Below are positions 1 through 10,149 of a stretch of DNA of 64,000 bases, in pieces; positions within the stretch are counted from its first letter, which is position 1; each line of letters begins with the position of its first letter. The stretch lies in NCBI GenBank assembly GCA_014529385.2, contig CM043968.1, positions 25,533,513 to 25,597,512 on the forward strand, written 5' to 3'. This DNA comes from Adiantum capillus-veneris. Its lineage: Eukaryota > Streptophyta > Polypodiopsida > Polypodiales > Pteridaceae. The translations under genes and the position numbers were made by a program. The notes under the pieces were generated by a model that was given only the letters and a program-made list of their open reading frames with translations, was not told the origin of the DNA and made no database searches.

Positions 1-95
1 TGGCATGCCCAGGTCATTCAGAGCCTGTTACTCCCATTTTGGGGAAGCTTCGTCTGCACATTTAGAGCTATCTGGATGCGGAAGAATTTCATATT

Positions 96-1310
96 ATGCC
101 ACTTGAGGGTTGTGATGTGTTATTGGGTATCCCATGGTGTTACAGGTTGCATGCTATGGTGGATACTTACAACAAAAAGATTACCCTTGTACATAGAGGA
201 AAGGCTCATGTCCTTGATGCAACGCTTAAAGGCGAGTCTGTTCCAGTTGTTTCTGCTTATGCTATTTCATCTGTAATAAAGAATCATCTTTCTGCGTACT
301 TGATCTTTGCAAAAGAATTACTTGAAGTTGTATCTAATTTGTCTACCTTAGATAAAGACATGTCAACTTTTTTGAGTGGTTTCAGTGATTGTTTTTTGGA
401 CTCTTTGCCAGGGGAGTTACCTCTTGAGAGACCTGAGGATTGTACCGGAGATCTTGTGCCAGGTTCTAGTCCACCGAATAGACTACCGTACAGGGTTAGT
501 GCAGCCCAGCAGAAAGAGATTATGAGTAAGGTCAACGAGCTTTTAGAGAAGGGGCTGATTCAGCCGAGTTCATCCCCTTTTTGTTCGCTTGTACTCCTAG
601 TGCAGAAGAAGGATGGTTCATGGCGCATGTGCACTGACTATCGCGCCTTGAATAAAAATACCATCAAGAACAGGTTCCCCATACCGAGGATAGATGAAAT
701 TCTTGATCGGCTTGAGGAAGTGTCATTCTTTACAAGGATAGACCTAAAGAGTGGGTACCATCAGATACGCATTAAGCCAGAAGATGTCCATAACACTACG
801 TTCAGGACAACATTTGGTCTCTATGAGTTTCTCGTCATGCCATTTGGTCTCACAAATGCTCCTGCCACGTTTAATAGAATGATGGACAGAATTTTTAGAC
901 CACATAGAAACTTCATGGGTACCTTCTTTGATGACATGATTGTCTACTCAAAATCTAAAGAGGAGCATAGGGATCACTTGACCGCAGTTTTCAATGAGCT
1001 ACGAAAGAACACGCTACTCATTAATGCAAAAAAGAGTGAATTCTTTCTGGAAGAGATTCACTTCCTTCGGCACATTGTTTCAAAGGATGGGGTACGCATG
1101 GATCCCTCCAAAGTGGAAGCAATTAGGTCATGGCCAGACTTGAAGTCTGTACATGACATTCGAAGCTTTCTACTCCATGCACTGCAAGGGAAAGGAGTTG
1201 CTTTCAAGTGGATAGCCAAGGAAATTTTAGCCTTCAAACACTTGAAAGAAAAGTTGACTTCAGATCCGGTAATCATTTTGCCAGATTTTTTGAAACCTTT
1301 TGTGGTTTAG
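96..1310 (+). pseudogene. A1 protease-RT spacer and reverse transcriptase
   Basis: Roughly codons 1-110 match the spacer seen in A2 (motif MPLEGCDVLLGIPW). Codons 130-330 are the RT fingers and palm: [46 protein letters not shown] and the catalytic FFDDMIVYSK. FFDD is a usual variant of YxDD in plant gypsy elements. Compared with A2, about 19 residues of the RT connection are missing in frame, so SFL runs straight into LHALQ near 1170. The frame stops at TAG 1308-1310, where A2 and B continue into RNase H. The true polyprotein start lies upstream, so the first Met is not a real start. Confidence 0.9.
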
Positions 1311-1680
1311 TGTGATGCATGTGGCCATAGTCTTGGTGTTGTTCTAATGCAGAATGGCCAAGTAGTCACATATGAGAGCAGAATTCTTTTGAAGGTCGAA
1401 AGGAGCTTGCAAGTTTATGAGAAAGAATTGTTGGCAGTTGATGCTCTCACTAGTTGGAAACACTATTTGCTAGAGGTTGATTTTGTTGTCCAAACAGATC
1501 ATCAAACCTTGCGATATTTTCTCACACAAACGAAGTTGTCTGAGAAACACATGCGATTCAGATTGCGCATGTGCAAGGGAAAAAGAACGTGGTGGCTGAT
1601 GCATTGTCACGAAAGTCCCAAATTTCAGCAATGTCAATTCCATACCATTGTGAACTTGACGAAATAAAGACACAATATGC
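1311..1680 (+). pseudogene. A1 RNase H remnant
   Basis: After the stop at 1308 the same line resumes with CDACGHSLGVVLMQNGQVV, then YEKELLAVDAL and FVVQTDHQTLRYFLTQ, the RNase H core of Ty3/gypsy polyproteins. The HxFHF-type end of the domain is garbled: frame is lost after about 1555, where A2 reads on into its integrase linker. It would remove the RNA strand of the RNA:DNA hybrid in an intact element. Certain as homology, dead as a gene. Confidence 0.85.
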
Positions 1681-1699
1681 TTAAGATTTAGATTTTGCA

Positions 1700-2690
1700 A
1701 GGATCTATGATCAGCTTGTTGATGGGCAACATCATGACTACTATATGCTTAAGAATGACTTTCTCATGATGCATGGAAAGTTATGCCTCACTAAACAGTT
1801 ACGGCCAAAGGTTTTGATGGAAAGTCATTCTCCACCTTATATTGGGCATCATGGAATTGATGCAACAGTAAAAGGAGTTGAGGCATTCTTCTATTGGCCA
1901 GCTTTGCGTCAAGATGTTGACACATTTGTAAGATCATGCTTAGTTTGCCAAAAAGTCAAATTTAACAGGCAAAAGCAATCGGGATTGTTGCAGCCATTGC
2001 CGATCCCTGATAGCCCATGGGAAAGCATAGCGATGGACTTTATCTTTGATCTTCCAAGAAGACGAACATGCAATGATGGGATTTGGACTATTATTTGTAG
2101 GTTCAGTAAGCAGGCCCATTTCATTTCTATTAGGAAGAAGATAAAGCCAGAACACATGGTCAAGATATTCATGAGCAATATCTTTAAGTATCACGGGATG
2201 CCTCAGTCAATTGTCAGTGACAGGGATCCACATATGACGAGTCTTTTCTGAAAGGCATTGTTTGAGAACATGGGCACTGCGCTAAAGTTCTCTTCTTCGT
2301 TTCATCCACAAATTGATGGACAGTCACAAGAGGCAAATTCTATTGTCTTGGATCTGCTCAACTGTTATGTGTCAGAGCACAAGGCAACTTGGGAACACCA
2401 TCTCCCATTGGTTGAATATGCTTACAATAACACTGTGCATACGTCAACAGGTAAGGCACCATTTGAAATAGTGAAAGGAGGGAAGAAAGTCCCGCCCATT
2501 TTGCAGACCAAGGACAAGATATTCGAGGCAGACAAGTATGTGCAAGATATGGATGAAACATACAGGAAGATAAAGATTGCCCTTGAGAAGACTCAAGCTA
2601 AGCAAAGAAAGTTGTTGATCGTCACCGTCGTGAACTTGTATTTTCACTTGGTGATTGGGTGTTTTCACGCTTTGAAAAGGCCAGGTTAAG
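1700..2690 (+). pseudogene. A1 integrase, interrupted
   Basis: The HHCC zinc-binding segment (HHGIDATVKGVEAFFYWP then CLVCQKVKF) is followed by the catalytic core: first Asp in AMDFIFDLP, second in IVSDRDPH, and Glu in the segment QIDGQSQEANS. A TGA at 2249-2251 replaces the tryptophan of SLFW, splitting the core. The C-terminal part runs to about 2620, then shifts frame. All three catalytic acids can be read, but the stop prevents a full protein. The family role is insertion of element cDNA with a 5-bp target duplication. Confidence 0.88.
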
Positions 2691-3118
2691 GAAAAGGAAA
2701 GGCAAGGAACGTTTGTTTCCTAAGCTCAGTATACGATATTATGGGCCTTTTTAGATTTCAAAAAGATCAACGATGTAGCTTACAAGTTGAAGCTACCAAA
2801 AGGCTGGAAAATACATAATGCTTTTCATGTCAGCCTTTTAAGACCCTTCGTTGGTGATGTGCCAGAGAATATGCTTGATGAGGAACAGCTTGAAGTGGAA
2901 GAATTGGATGAGGTTCTTCTTCCTGAAGAGATATTGGCACATAAAGAAAGGAAGGTTAAAGGAAGGTTAAAGGAAAGGTTGCAAGACGCTACCTAGTGAA
3001 GTTTAAAAACTATCCATCTTCGGATGCCAAACAGATGGAAGAGTCTGAATGGGTTGATTCGCCTCAGCTGTTGCAATTATATCTTGAAGCCTTTCAGATG
3101 GAACCCACGGTGACTTGA
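2690..3118 (+). pseudogene. A1 integrase C-terminus and chromodomain-like tail
   Basis: After a frameshift the reading resumes at KIHNAFHVSLLRPFVGDVP, the conserved segment before the chromodomain. The tail has VKFKNYP-like and LLQLYLEAF segments and ends at TGA 3116-3118. A short direct duplication (ggttaaaggaa twice near 2955-2980) adds another frame change. Chromodomains of this family are thought to steer integration by binding modified histones; here only the degraded tail remains. Confidence 0.8.
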
Positions 3119-3386
3119 TGTAGCCCTTTGGAGCAGGGTAAGAGCGTGGTCCGTGATGCTTAAGAGAGTAGTTAAGCAATTGTATCTACTCTTTTCATAC
3201 AAAATTTAGCTAGAGAAGTTTGTGCTTGAGAGTACACTAGAAGACTTCTATGCTTAATGTATGCGTAGTAGCCAAGTTGGTTAATCGTCCAACGCTACAT
3301 TTTTGGAAGCATGCATATCTTGGATTCCCATCACAGAATATATGTGATATCAGGAGATATCCAATATTTCAAAGGTGGGGTGGGCA
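3119..3386 (+). other. A1 3' untranslated region, no gene
   Basis: This lies between the A1 stop and the first recognisable U3 sequence. I see no reading frame or repeat. A purine-rich stretch at 3371-3385 (aaaggtggggtggg) could be a decayed polypurine tract. Confidence 0.5.
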
Positions 3387-3605
3387 GCTTGTACGGATTT
3401 CCACAATTTGCGCTGACGTGCTGACGTGGTAGGTGTACGGATTTAAGTGATTTACGTTGGGCAACTTTGGGTGCCAGCTTTTGAGACCAGATGCTTTTGA
3501 GTTTGAATCTTTTCATGTAACTGCTTTTCATAAGCCAAGGGCCTTTAAATATGTGCAGAGGGCTCAATCTCTGGCATGCTTCTGGGTGAAGGTGCATTGT
3601 ACTTA
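3387..3605 (+). repeat. Truncated LTR U3 segment, A1-type
   Basis: About 215 bp match 5764-5970 closely, including the shared blocks gatgcttttgagtttgaatc and ccaagggcctttaaatatgt; the latter is a plausible TATA region. It has several CTGACGTGG-type boxes. The match ends abruptly where family B sequence begins, so this is one LTR copy cut off by B0. Which internal region it belongs to (probably A1) is inference. Confidence 0.7.
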
Positions 3606-5070
3606 GTGATACAGACTTGGACACCCCAAGTCGAAAATCGGGCACGACATACAAGAGAATAACTTAAAATACATCACAATTTTATCACACTTTTAAGACA
3701 GAGTCGACACATAATGCTCGAGCAAAGTTACAACTCCCACGGGCCCTCTCTGCACTCATTTCGTCTTTCAATCATTTAGTTCGTTCAATCCTGCACTCAA
3801 AACACAACCATGTGAGTACGTACTCAAAAATCAGATTTATTTCTAGGAATTCCACTTCATCAATCACACACTGAGTTCATACTGAACAAAGTGTTTCAAT
3901 CATTCAATCTAGTCATCTTATCGCTATGTAGCCATCTCATCCCTCCTCGGGAACTCTTGATGCGCTCACCACAATATCATTCAATCATTCATCATCATTC
4001 AAAATTCATGATTCTCATCATGGTCAAATTCAGTCTGGAGTTGTCATTGCTCCCAATTGCATTCGTATGCAAATTCGTCAGAATCTCATTCTCGATTTTA
4101 TATGTTATCTGTTCACAAATAGCCAGATCTTCCAAACACAGTAATTTCATGAATCAAAGTCATCTTCGGAAATTTCTATTTCAAAATTATCCATTCATAA
4201 ATTCATAAAACAGAATGTTGTCAACACATCAATATCTCTTTCAATTTTCTTATCCAGTATCTGTTCTCGAGCGAGTATCTCCTCGCCAAGTTCTATTTTA
4301 GTATGTCGATCGTTCTCATTCTTGTGCCTTTTTGGGGCACCGTGCACATATATGTCCTTGTTTCTCATAGTCAAAACACTTCCCTATTTTGAGGTATTTT
4401 GTTCCTCTGTCAGTCGGGGACGTGCATCCTTCTTTCCTCTTCTTCTATCATCATTTGTCGAAAGTTGGTCTGTTGGTAAGTCAAGTTACCTAAATGCACA
4501 GCAAACCCTTGCTTAGTATGTCCCATCAACTGCTGTATGGACTCAAATTTCTGTAACAAGCAGTAATCTCGTATCTCTTTCGGCAGTCCACAGCAAAATT
4601 GCTCGATCTGTTTCTTAAAACTGATCTTTTTAAAGGATGGAGGAGGTAGAAAAACATCCCAAAATCTCTCGCAACAAGTGTCCAGAGTAACTGCCTTCAC
4701 CAAACTAAGATGATTCCACGCAGTAATCACGTCACGTTCGTACTCTTGAGTGAGCCGCGAAGAAATAAAAAGTTTCTTGAACTTAAGCCACTTAGTCGGT
4801 GCTTCTTTTTGTAACAGAAGAGTGGCCACCATGTCTGTGCATTTCCTTTCAAATAAGATGTTGCCCTTCTAATCTTGGAGTGCTCTGAGTAGCACCATCC
4901 AGAAAAAGCTATGTCAAATTGTTGAATAAAAGCGAGGGCCTTGTGCGCATCTCGAAAACCTGAAAAAGTATCAATTTTATTTATTGTCCGCCCTCCTTGA
5001 ATTCTTTGGTCTTCTCGGTCTTATCTTCGAGAAAGTCATATTGATTGGCTCTATAAAAATGCTTACAACT
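3606..5070 (-). mobile_element. B0: internally deleted family B gypsy copy
   Basis: The left end carries the family B LTR beginning (acagacttggacacc at 3611), matching B1 at 14407 and B2 at 44246. Next come about 600 bp matching the region left of the B1 coding end (compare 15260-15420), then the gag zinc knuckle and gag core on the minus strand. The entire RT, RNase H and integrase region is missing, so this is a deletion derivative with no pol. No target duplication was found because both ends are eroded. Confidence 0.75.
4240..5070 (-). pseudogene. B0 gag fragment
   Basis: An open minus-strand stretch at 4410-4832 matches the gag cores of B1 and B2, with shared residues KWLKFKKLFISS, AWNHL, FKKISFKKQIE and GLPKEIRDYCL. 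Gag forms the virus-like particle in this family. Towards 4340 the nucleocapsid knuckle reads CFDYEKQGHICARC, so the second cysteine of the CCHC motif is replaced by Tyr. The N-terminal half is cut at about 5070. Confidence 0.8.
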
Positions 5071-5192
5071 CATGGCCCAGACCAAGATGGTTATTTGAGG
5101 AGGGAGTGTTCATCAACAACTTTATGTTTCTATGTCTTATAATATGCATATATGAGCATTTGTGTTGCATTGTGATGTGCCAACCACTAAAT

Positions 5193-5334
5193 ACTCCTTA
5201 TTGGATGAGATTTTTCTCAGAAACCAACGACCCGGGATATCAAGAGCTGCAATCTGGAATGAGACTCCTTATTGGATGAGATTTTTATGGGAAGCCAACG
5301 ACCCATGATATCAAGAGCTCCAATTTGGAATGAG
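5193..5334 (+). repeat. Two-copy 71-bp tandem repeat
   Basis: Units 5193-5263 and 5264-5334 both begin actccttattggatgaga and contain ccaacgaccc and gatatcaagagct. They differ at about ten positions, so the duplication is not recent. Confidence 0.85.
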
Positions 5335-5430
5335 AAAACTGATTGTCCCTCAGAATGACCCTCAGAAATTTTTTAGCTAACTTGAGTTGTTTGGCAGATA
5401 TGCTGTAATCGCGGACGCTTACTTTCTTTC

Positions 5431-5442
5431 AAGAAGGGGCGA
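5431..5442 (+). promoter_or_regulatory. Polypurine tract before plus-strand LTR
   Basis: The tract aagaaggggcga directly precedes an LTR start TGTCACAAAC, the normal arrangement for plus-strand DNA priming at the 3' end of a plus-strand retrotransposon. Confidence 0.7.
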
Positions 5443-6150
5443 TGTCACAAACTGTTGACGTGTAAAGCCACTGAAGAACGGAGCCAACTTGCAGATCCGG
5501 TCGAGGAGCCTAAACCCTAGAAGCAGCAGAAGCAAAAGTAGCAGAAGAAGACGAAGCAACACAAGAAGTTTTACCAACTTGCAAAGTCTCGTCGAGTGGC
5601 CTATTTTAAAGAAGAAGTCTTACCAACTTATGCGACCCCGTCCGATGGGGCCAGGGGACCTAAAGAGATTAAAACAGAGCGAGCCACACTATCTTGCGTA
5701 GAAGATGATGACATGGCAACTATACGGACGCTTGTGACTTTCGTTGGCATTGCCACGTGGCAGCCTGTACGGATTTCCGCAATTTGCGATGACATGCTGA
5801 CGTGGCCAGTGTACGGATTTTCGTGATTTACGCTGGGCATCTTTGGGCGCTAGCTCTTGGGACTAGATGCTTTTGAGTTTGAATCTTTTCATGTATCTGC
5901 TTTTCATAGGCCAAGGGCCTTTAAATATGTGCAGAGGGCTCAATCTCTGGCACGCTTTCGGGTGAAGGTGCAGAGCACGAGTACCAGCATTGTACGGAGT
6001 TCAAGCAATATAAAGAAATACCGAAAGGGGCGCCAAGGTTTGGGGCCAGTACTCTCTCGAGGTGGAACTCCGCCACTCCCCGTCTCGTGTCATGCACCTC
6101 TTTCAGTTCAGTTGTTATTCAATCTGTTCTTTTCCGTTGGCACGTGGTGC
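5443..6150 (+). repeat. Plus-strand LTR (3' LTR type)
   Basis: It starts TGTCACAAAC right after a polypurine tract. U3 includes a purine-rich tract (5500-5560) and the block shared with 3387-3605. At 6009-6048 lies a core (tataaagaaataccgaaagg then ggcgcc and ggggcc) that recurs in reverse orientation in most other LTRs here. The right end is not sharp; I place it near 6150, after the last stretch resembling U5. Confidence 0.65.
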
Positions 6151-6427
6151 CTGTCCCATGACAATCTCCCAGTGCCTTGTTCCATATTAACAAGATCTTG
6201 GGCTCTTTATGGCTTATACCCCTTAAGACTGCAGCACGCCCGATGCGCGATGGACTAAGGGCGGGAGTGGCTAGTAGCTTCACGGTAGGGACACAAAGAC
6301 TCTTTCATTAAAAAAGTCTGAGGCAGGGACACAAAGACTCTTTCATAAAAAAAATTGACTGCTTTCTCTGCTCTTGAAGGACTGGTATGCTTTCTAAAAA
6401 AGCACACGCCTGACTCTTTGATACCAC
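6151..6427 (-). other. Leader-like sequence ending in a primer-binding site
   Basis: It holds a short direct repeat (gggacacaaagactctttca at 6288 and 6325). The last 12 bases, ctttgataccac (6416-6427), are on the minus strand a one-mismatch primer-binding site for initiator tRNA-Met, touching the LTR that starts at 6428. That is what the 5' leader of a minus-strand element (I) lying to the left would look like. No gag is recognisable. Confidence 0.5.
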
Positions 6428-7969
6428 TGTACTTCCGGCGAGCGATCAGACGGAAACACAGAGATAAACTGCAAACTACACACTTGGTGAAACCGGCCCG
6501 TAGGGCGGTAGGCATTGGCTTTCACCCGAAATTCTTTACTTTAGACACACACACAGAGCACTTTGCAAAGGAGACCTGTAACGGGAATTAACACTTAATC
6601 ACACACACGGCTCGGAAGCTAGGATGCTTCGAGCAGACGCCGACAACTTGTAGGCCCCAAAATTGGTGCCCCTTTCGGTATTTCTTTATTCTTTAGGAGG
6701 GTAAAGTACAAAGAAGAGTCCTGGGAATCCTTTGACTGTATCCCACTAGATACCGCCTGTTTTGGCCAAATTTCGGCAACATAACAGCCCCTAAACTTGC
6801 GCGAAACCAATTCCTTTGCTGGAACTCGCTTCTACTAGAGTATACCCTTTGATTCCTGCCCAACAACAGTAAATTCAGCATGTTGTATTTACTGGTTTTT
6901 GCCCTGTTTTCAGCCCCAAACAGTCCCCTAACTGTCCTCTGCCAGTGGGGCACGATTCCCAGAGGTTCTGGCGTCCGTATGGCTGAAAAACAGTAAAATT
7001 ACAGCACATACACAACAGCGCTGATTTTGCACCTGTATGGTGAGGTTATGACCCTCACCAGTGCCTGCTTTGGAGTAGTAGCTAGCTACCACTGTTCCTG
7101 CTCAAGGAGGCTCTTGATTAAGCACAAAAGCATGAACCCACATAGTTGTACATCAGTCAAATGAGGAGCCCTCTTGTGGGGCATCACATAACTGCACGTA
7201 GGGGAGAGAGAGAGCAGTGTGTAGTGTGCAGGGCATCACTCCTAGCACCACACTGTACATCAGAGGGAAAGGAAGCACTCCATAGCTCTTAACCTGTGAC
7301 AAAAGCTGAAATGAGGCCTCTCCCAGCTTAAAAATCAGCGCCCATTTTTCTGCAAGGGGAAAGTTCATGAAAAATCGACACTCGGCGCATTTACAAGCAT
7401 TTGCCCGTTTCGGGTTCGCCGCTTAAAAATATCCTGACCCGTTGCCCAGTTGACTTCGCGGCAGAGTTGTAAAATGTTCCCCTAGTCATACCGGAGGTAA
7501 TGACGCGAACACATTTCACGGCCCAAAATAGCAGTTCCCTAAATTTTAGGAGATGCTTCCGTTGGGCTCCCACTGGTCGTCTGACCATCTATCCTCATTG
7601 GGACCGCATCCAAAAGTGCAATGTGGCCCAACTGTCGGATACTTTTTGTTGGTAGTCCCACCTTGACTTTACGCCTTAATTGAGTTCACTTCCTAGTATC
7701 CACCAACTTGCTAAGTGCGACCGGGGGATCTATATGATCTTGCTCTGAGCCTAGATATCCTCTTACCATACGAATTCCAGTGCTGACCACTACCCATCTG
7801 TGACGGGTGAAACTACCGTTCACATTGGCCATGCAATGTCCGACCGTTTGCTACTTCAAGAAGAGGGTCTCAAAAATAAAACAAAACCCCTTGGAAAGAA
7901 ACCAACAACTAAAGTTAGCAGTTGCCACGTCCTCGTGACATAGTTAACAGTTGCCACGTCCCCGTGACA
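6428..7969 (-). repeat. Left LTR of A2 (3' LTR in element sense)
   Basis: In plus-strand terms it begins TGTACTTCCGG and ends CCCCGTGACA, with the A2 polypurine tract immediately to the right. The minus-strand sense therefore starts TGTCACGGGG. The shared LTR core is at 6653-6690. Its last part has a 28-bp imperfect duplication (gttgccacgtcc twice, 7921 and 7950). At about 1.54 kb it is much longer than family B LTRs. It also has a primer-binding site on its left side, so it may be the common LTR of two adjacent elements. Confidence 0.65.
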
Positions 7970-7983
7970 TACCCCCCTCTTGA
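7970..7983 (-). promoter_or_regulatory. A2 polypurine tract
   Basis: The minus strand reads tcaagagggggg then ta, directly before the LTR start TGTCACGGGG. This is the expected plus-strand primer site at the A2 3' end. Confidence 0.8.
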
Positions 7984-8183
7984 AATCGCAAACGTCCTCG
8001 ATTGCATACCATAAATACATGCCACTGATGATCTTGTGCTATCAACACTCTTTTATCATCGCATGTATCCGCAAGAAAGGTCATAACATATAGATACAAA
8101 TGACTTAATGAGGCCTTCATACTTTTGTCATTTCCATCTATTACACTCAATTCATATGTACATTTGATGTACTAGATCTATCA

Positions 8184-9755
8184 TTACACCTCCTTTGCAC
8201 ACGTTGGGTTGGGGCAAAAGTAAGGCTGTAACCCAAAGGCTTCAAGGTAAAGCTGCAATACATTTGGTGACTCTGACAGTTCATGCTCTTCCATCCACTT
8301 TGCATCCATAGGCGGATAGTTCTTGAACTTCACCAAATAGCGTCTTGCAACTTGTCCTTTAATTTTTCTGTCCTTATGTGCCAAAACTTGCTCAGGTACC
8401 AGGATCTCATCAAGTTCCTCAACTTCTGGCTGATCCTCATCTGGCATATCTTCTGGCACATCACCCACAAAGGGTCTTAGAAGACTCACGTGAAACGCAT
8501 TATGAATCTTCCAGGCATCAGGCAATTTCAGCCTGCAAGCCACATCGCTGATCTTGTCAAGCACTTGAAAAGGCCCATAGTAACGCATGCTGAGCTTAGG
8601 AAACAGCCGTTCCTTGCCCTTCATCTTCTTTAACCTTGCCTTTTCGAACCTTAACAAAACCCAATCACCAGGTGATAGTAGCAATTCAAGACGGTGACGA
8701 TCAGCAGCCTTTTTCTGCTTTGCCTGAGTCTTCTCCAAGGCAACTTTAATCTTCTTATACATCTCATCCATGTTCTCAACATATCGATCTGCCTCAAAGA
8801 TCTTGTCCTTTGTATGCAAAATGGGAGTAACCTTTTTGCCGCCTTCAACAATCTCAAAAGGTGCTTTGCCAGTAGACGAATGCACCGTATTATTGTACGC
8901 ATACTCAAGCATAGGCAAATACTGTTCCCACTTCCCCTTATTATCTGACACATAACATTTCAGTTGATCTAAGACAATAGAATTAGCCTCTTCTAACTGT
9001 CCATCAGTTTGTGGATGAAACGAAGACGAGAATTTGAGCGTAGTGCCCATGTTCTCAAACAATCCTCTCCAGAACAAACTGGTCATGCAAGGATCACCAT
9101 CACTGATAATCGATTGTGGCATACCATGGTACTTAAACACATTGTACATGAACAAGCGTGCCATCTGATCAGATTTTATCTTCTTCCTGACAGGGATAAA
9201 ATGGGCCTGCTTGTTGAACCTGCAGATAATAGTCCATATGCCATCATTCCCTGTTGGCGTCCTTGGAAGATCAAAGATAAAGTCCATAGCAATGCTTTCC
9301 CATGGCTTATCCTGAATCCGCAATGGTTGTAACAACCCTGGTGCCTTTTGCCTGTCAAACTTGACCTTTTGGCAAACTATGCATGCTCGCACAAAGGCAT
9401 CCACATCTCTCCTCAAGGTAGGCCAATAGAAGAATGTCTCTACCGCTTTACCTGTTGAATCAATGCCACGATGCCTTGCATACAGTGGGACATGACTCTC
9501 TTCCATGACCTTATGTCGCAGTGGCCTAGTGACACAAAGTCTGCCATGCATCATCATAAAACCATCTCTGAGGAGGTAATGCTCGTGATGTTGCCCCTCT
9601 TGAAACTGTTCAAAGATCCTTGCAAAATCTTCATCAGCAGTATATTGTTCCTTCACGTCATCTAACTCATGATGATAAGGAATTGACACAGCTGAAATTT
9701 GTGGCTTTCTTGATAACGCATCAGCCACAACATTCTTCTTGCCTTCCACATGCAT
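8184..9755 (-). CDS. A2 integrase with C-terminal chromodomain (523-codon open frame)
   Basis: This is the longest uninterrupted pol segment in the window. It opens in the RNase H-integrase linker (MHVEGKKNVVADALSRKP). Around residues 90-150 is the HHCC zinc-binding domain (HRGID, then CIVCQKVKF). The core has catalytic Asp in AMDFIFDLP and ISDGDP and Glu in QLEEANS, so the DDE triad is present. Residues 430-520 form a chromodomain: VPEQVLAHKDRKIKG, RRYLVKFKNYPPMDAKW, VLQLYLEAFGL. In the family this protein is cut from the polyprotein, so the first Met is not a true start. The upstream RT has stops, so the whole element is probably not autonomous. Confidence 0.9.
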   Translation of the reverse strand: MHVEGKKNVVADALSRKPQISAVSIPYHHELDDVKEQYTADEDFARIFEQFQEGQHHEHYLLRDGFMMMHGRLCVTRPLRHKVMEESHVPLYARHRGIDSTGKAVETFFYWPTLRRDVDAFVRACIVCQKVKFDRQKAPGLLQPLRIQDKPWESIAMDFIFDLPRTPTGNDGIWTIICRFNKQAHFIPVRKKIKSDQMARLFMYNVFKYHGMPQSIISDGDPCMTSLFWRGLFENMGTTLKFSSSFHPQTDGQLEEANSIVLDQLKCYVSDNKGKWEQYLPMLEYAYNNTVHSSTGKAPFEIVEGGKKVTPILHTKDKIFEADRYVENMDEMYKKIKVALEKTQAKQKKAADRHRLELLLSPGDWVLLRFEKARLKKMKGKERLFPKLSMRYYGPFQVLDKISDVACRLKLPDAWKIHNAFHVSLLRPFVGDVPEDMPDEDQPEVEELDEILVPEQVLAHKDRKIKGQVARRYLVKFKNYPPMDAKWMEEHELSESPNVLQLYLEAFGLQPYFCPNPTCAKEV

Positions 9756-10149
9756 AATCTAGAAGTGGAACATGGAAAGAATGTTTGCCCATCGCATATG
9801 CTTTTCGGATAACTTTGACTGTGTCAAGAAGTATCGCAAGGTCTGATGATCTGTTTGGACAACAAAATCTGTTTGCGATACTTCTTGACTGTGTCAAGAA
9901 GTATCGCAAGGTCTGATGATCTGTTTGGACAACAAAATCAGCACCTAAGAGGTAGTGCTTCCAGCTAGAAAGCGCATGAATCACGGCCAAGAGCTCTCTC
10001 TCATAGACTTGCATAGTCCTCTCTCGCCCTTGTAAAATTCGGCTTTCATAAGCTACTACCCGTCCATCTTGCATTAGCACTGCTCCGATGCTACTGCCAC
10101 ACTCGTCACACTGGACCACAAATGACTTTCCTGAGATCTGGCAAAACAA
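9721..10149 (-). pseudogene. A2 RNase H with internal duplication
   Basis: The frame reads CDECGSSIGAVLMQDGRVV, YERELLAVIHALSSWKHYLL and FVVQTDHQTLRYFLTQ, the RNase H fold. After TQ the protein is corrupted by a 53-bp direct duplication with an inverted spacer (9817-9939), so the normal link to the integrase frame is lost. A frameshift at about 10110-10149 also separates it from RT. It would be inactive as part of a polyprotein. Confidence 0.85.

Larger units (their letters stand above)
1..3118 (+). mobile_element. Gypsy element A1, broken polyprotein, 5' end outside window
   Basis: The order protease tail, reverse transcriptase, RNase H, integrase, chromodomain-like tail defines a Ty3/gypsy chromovirus. 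The coding line is broken by in-frame stops (near 66, 1308, 2249) and by frameshifts (around 1560-1745 and 2620-2790), so it cannot make a working polyprotein. The protein is clearly related to A2 on the other strand (8184-11482) and less closely to B1 and B2. The copy enters the window inside the protease-RT spacer, so gag and the 5' LTR are not seen. The last codon is the TGA at 3116-3118. Confidence 0.93.
5071..5442 (+). other. 3' end of a plus-strand LTR element
   Basis: No coding sequence is seen. The stretch ends in a polypurine tract and an LTR start, so it is the 3' untranslated part of a plus-strand element whose body has been lost, possibly A1 itself interrupted by B0. It contains the tandem repeat listed separately. 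Confidence 0.5.

Noticed and set aside
900-960. FFDD in place of YxDD in the RT of A1, A2, B1 and B2
   Set aside because: FFDD is a common form of the catalytic motif in plant Ty3/gypsy chromoviruses, so it is not novel; E keeps YLDD.
3891-4208. Plus-strand frame of 105 codons in B0
   Set aside because: The sequence matches the non-coding 3' region of family B and has no motif.
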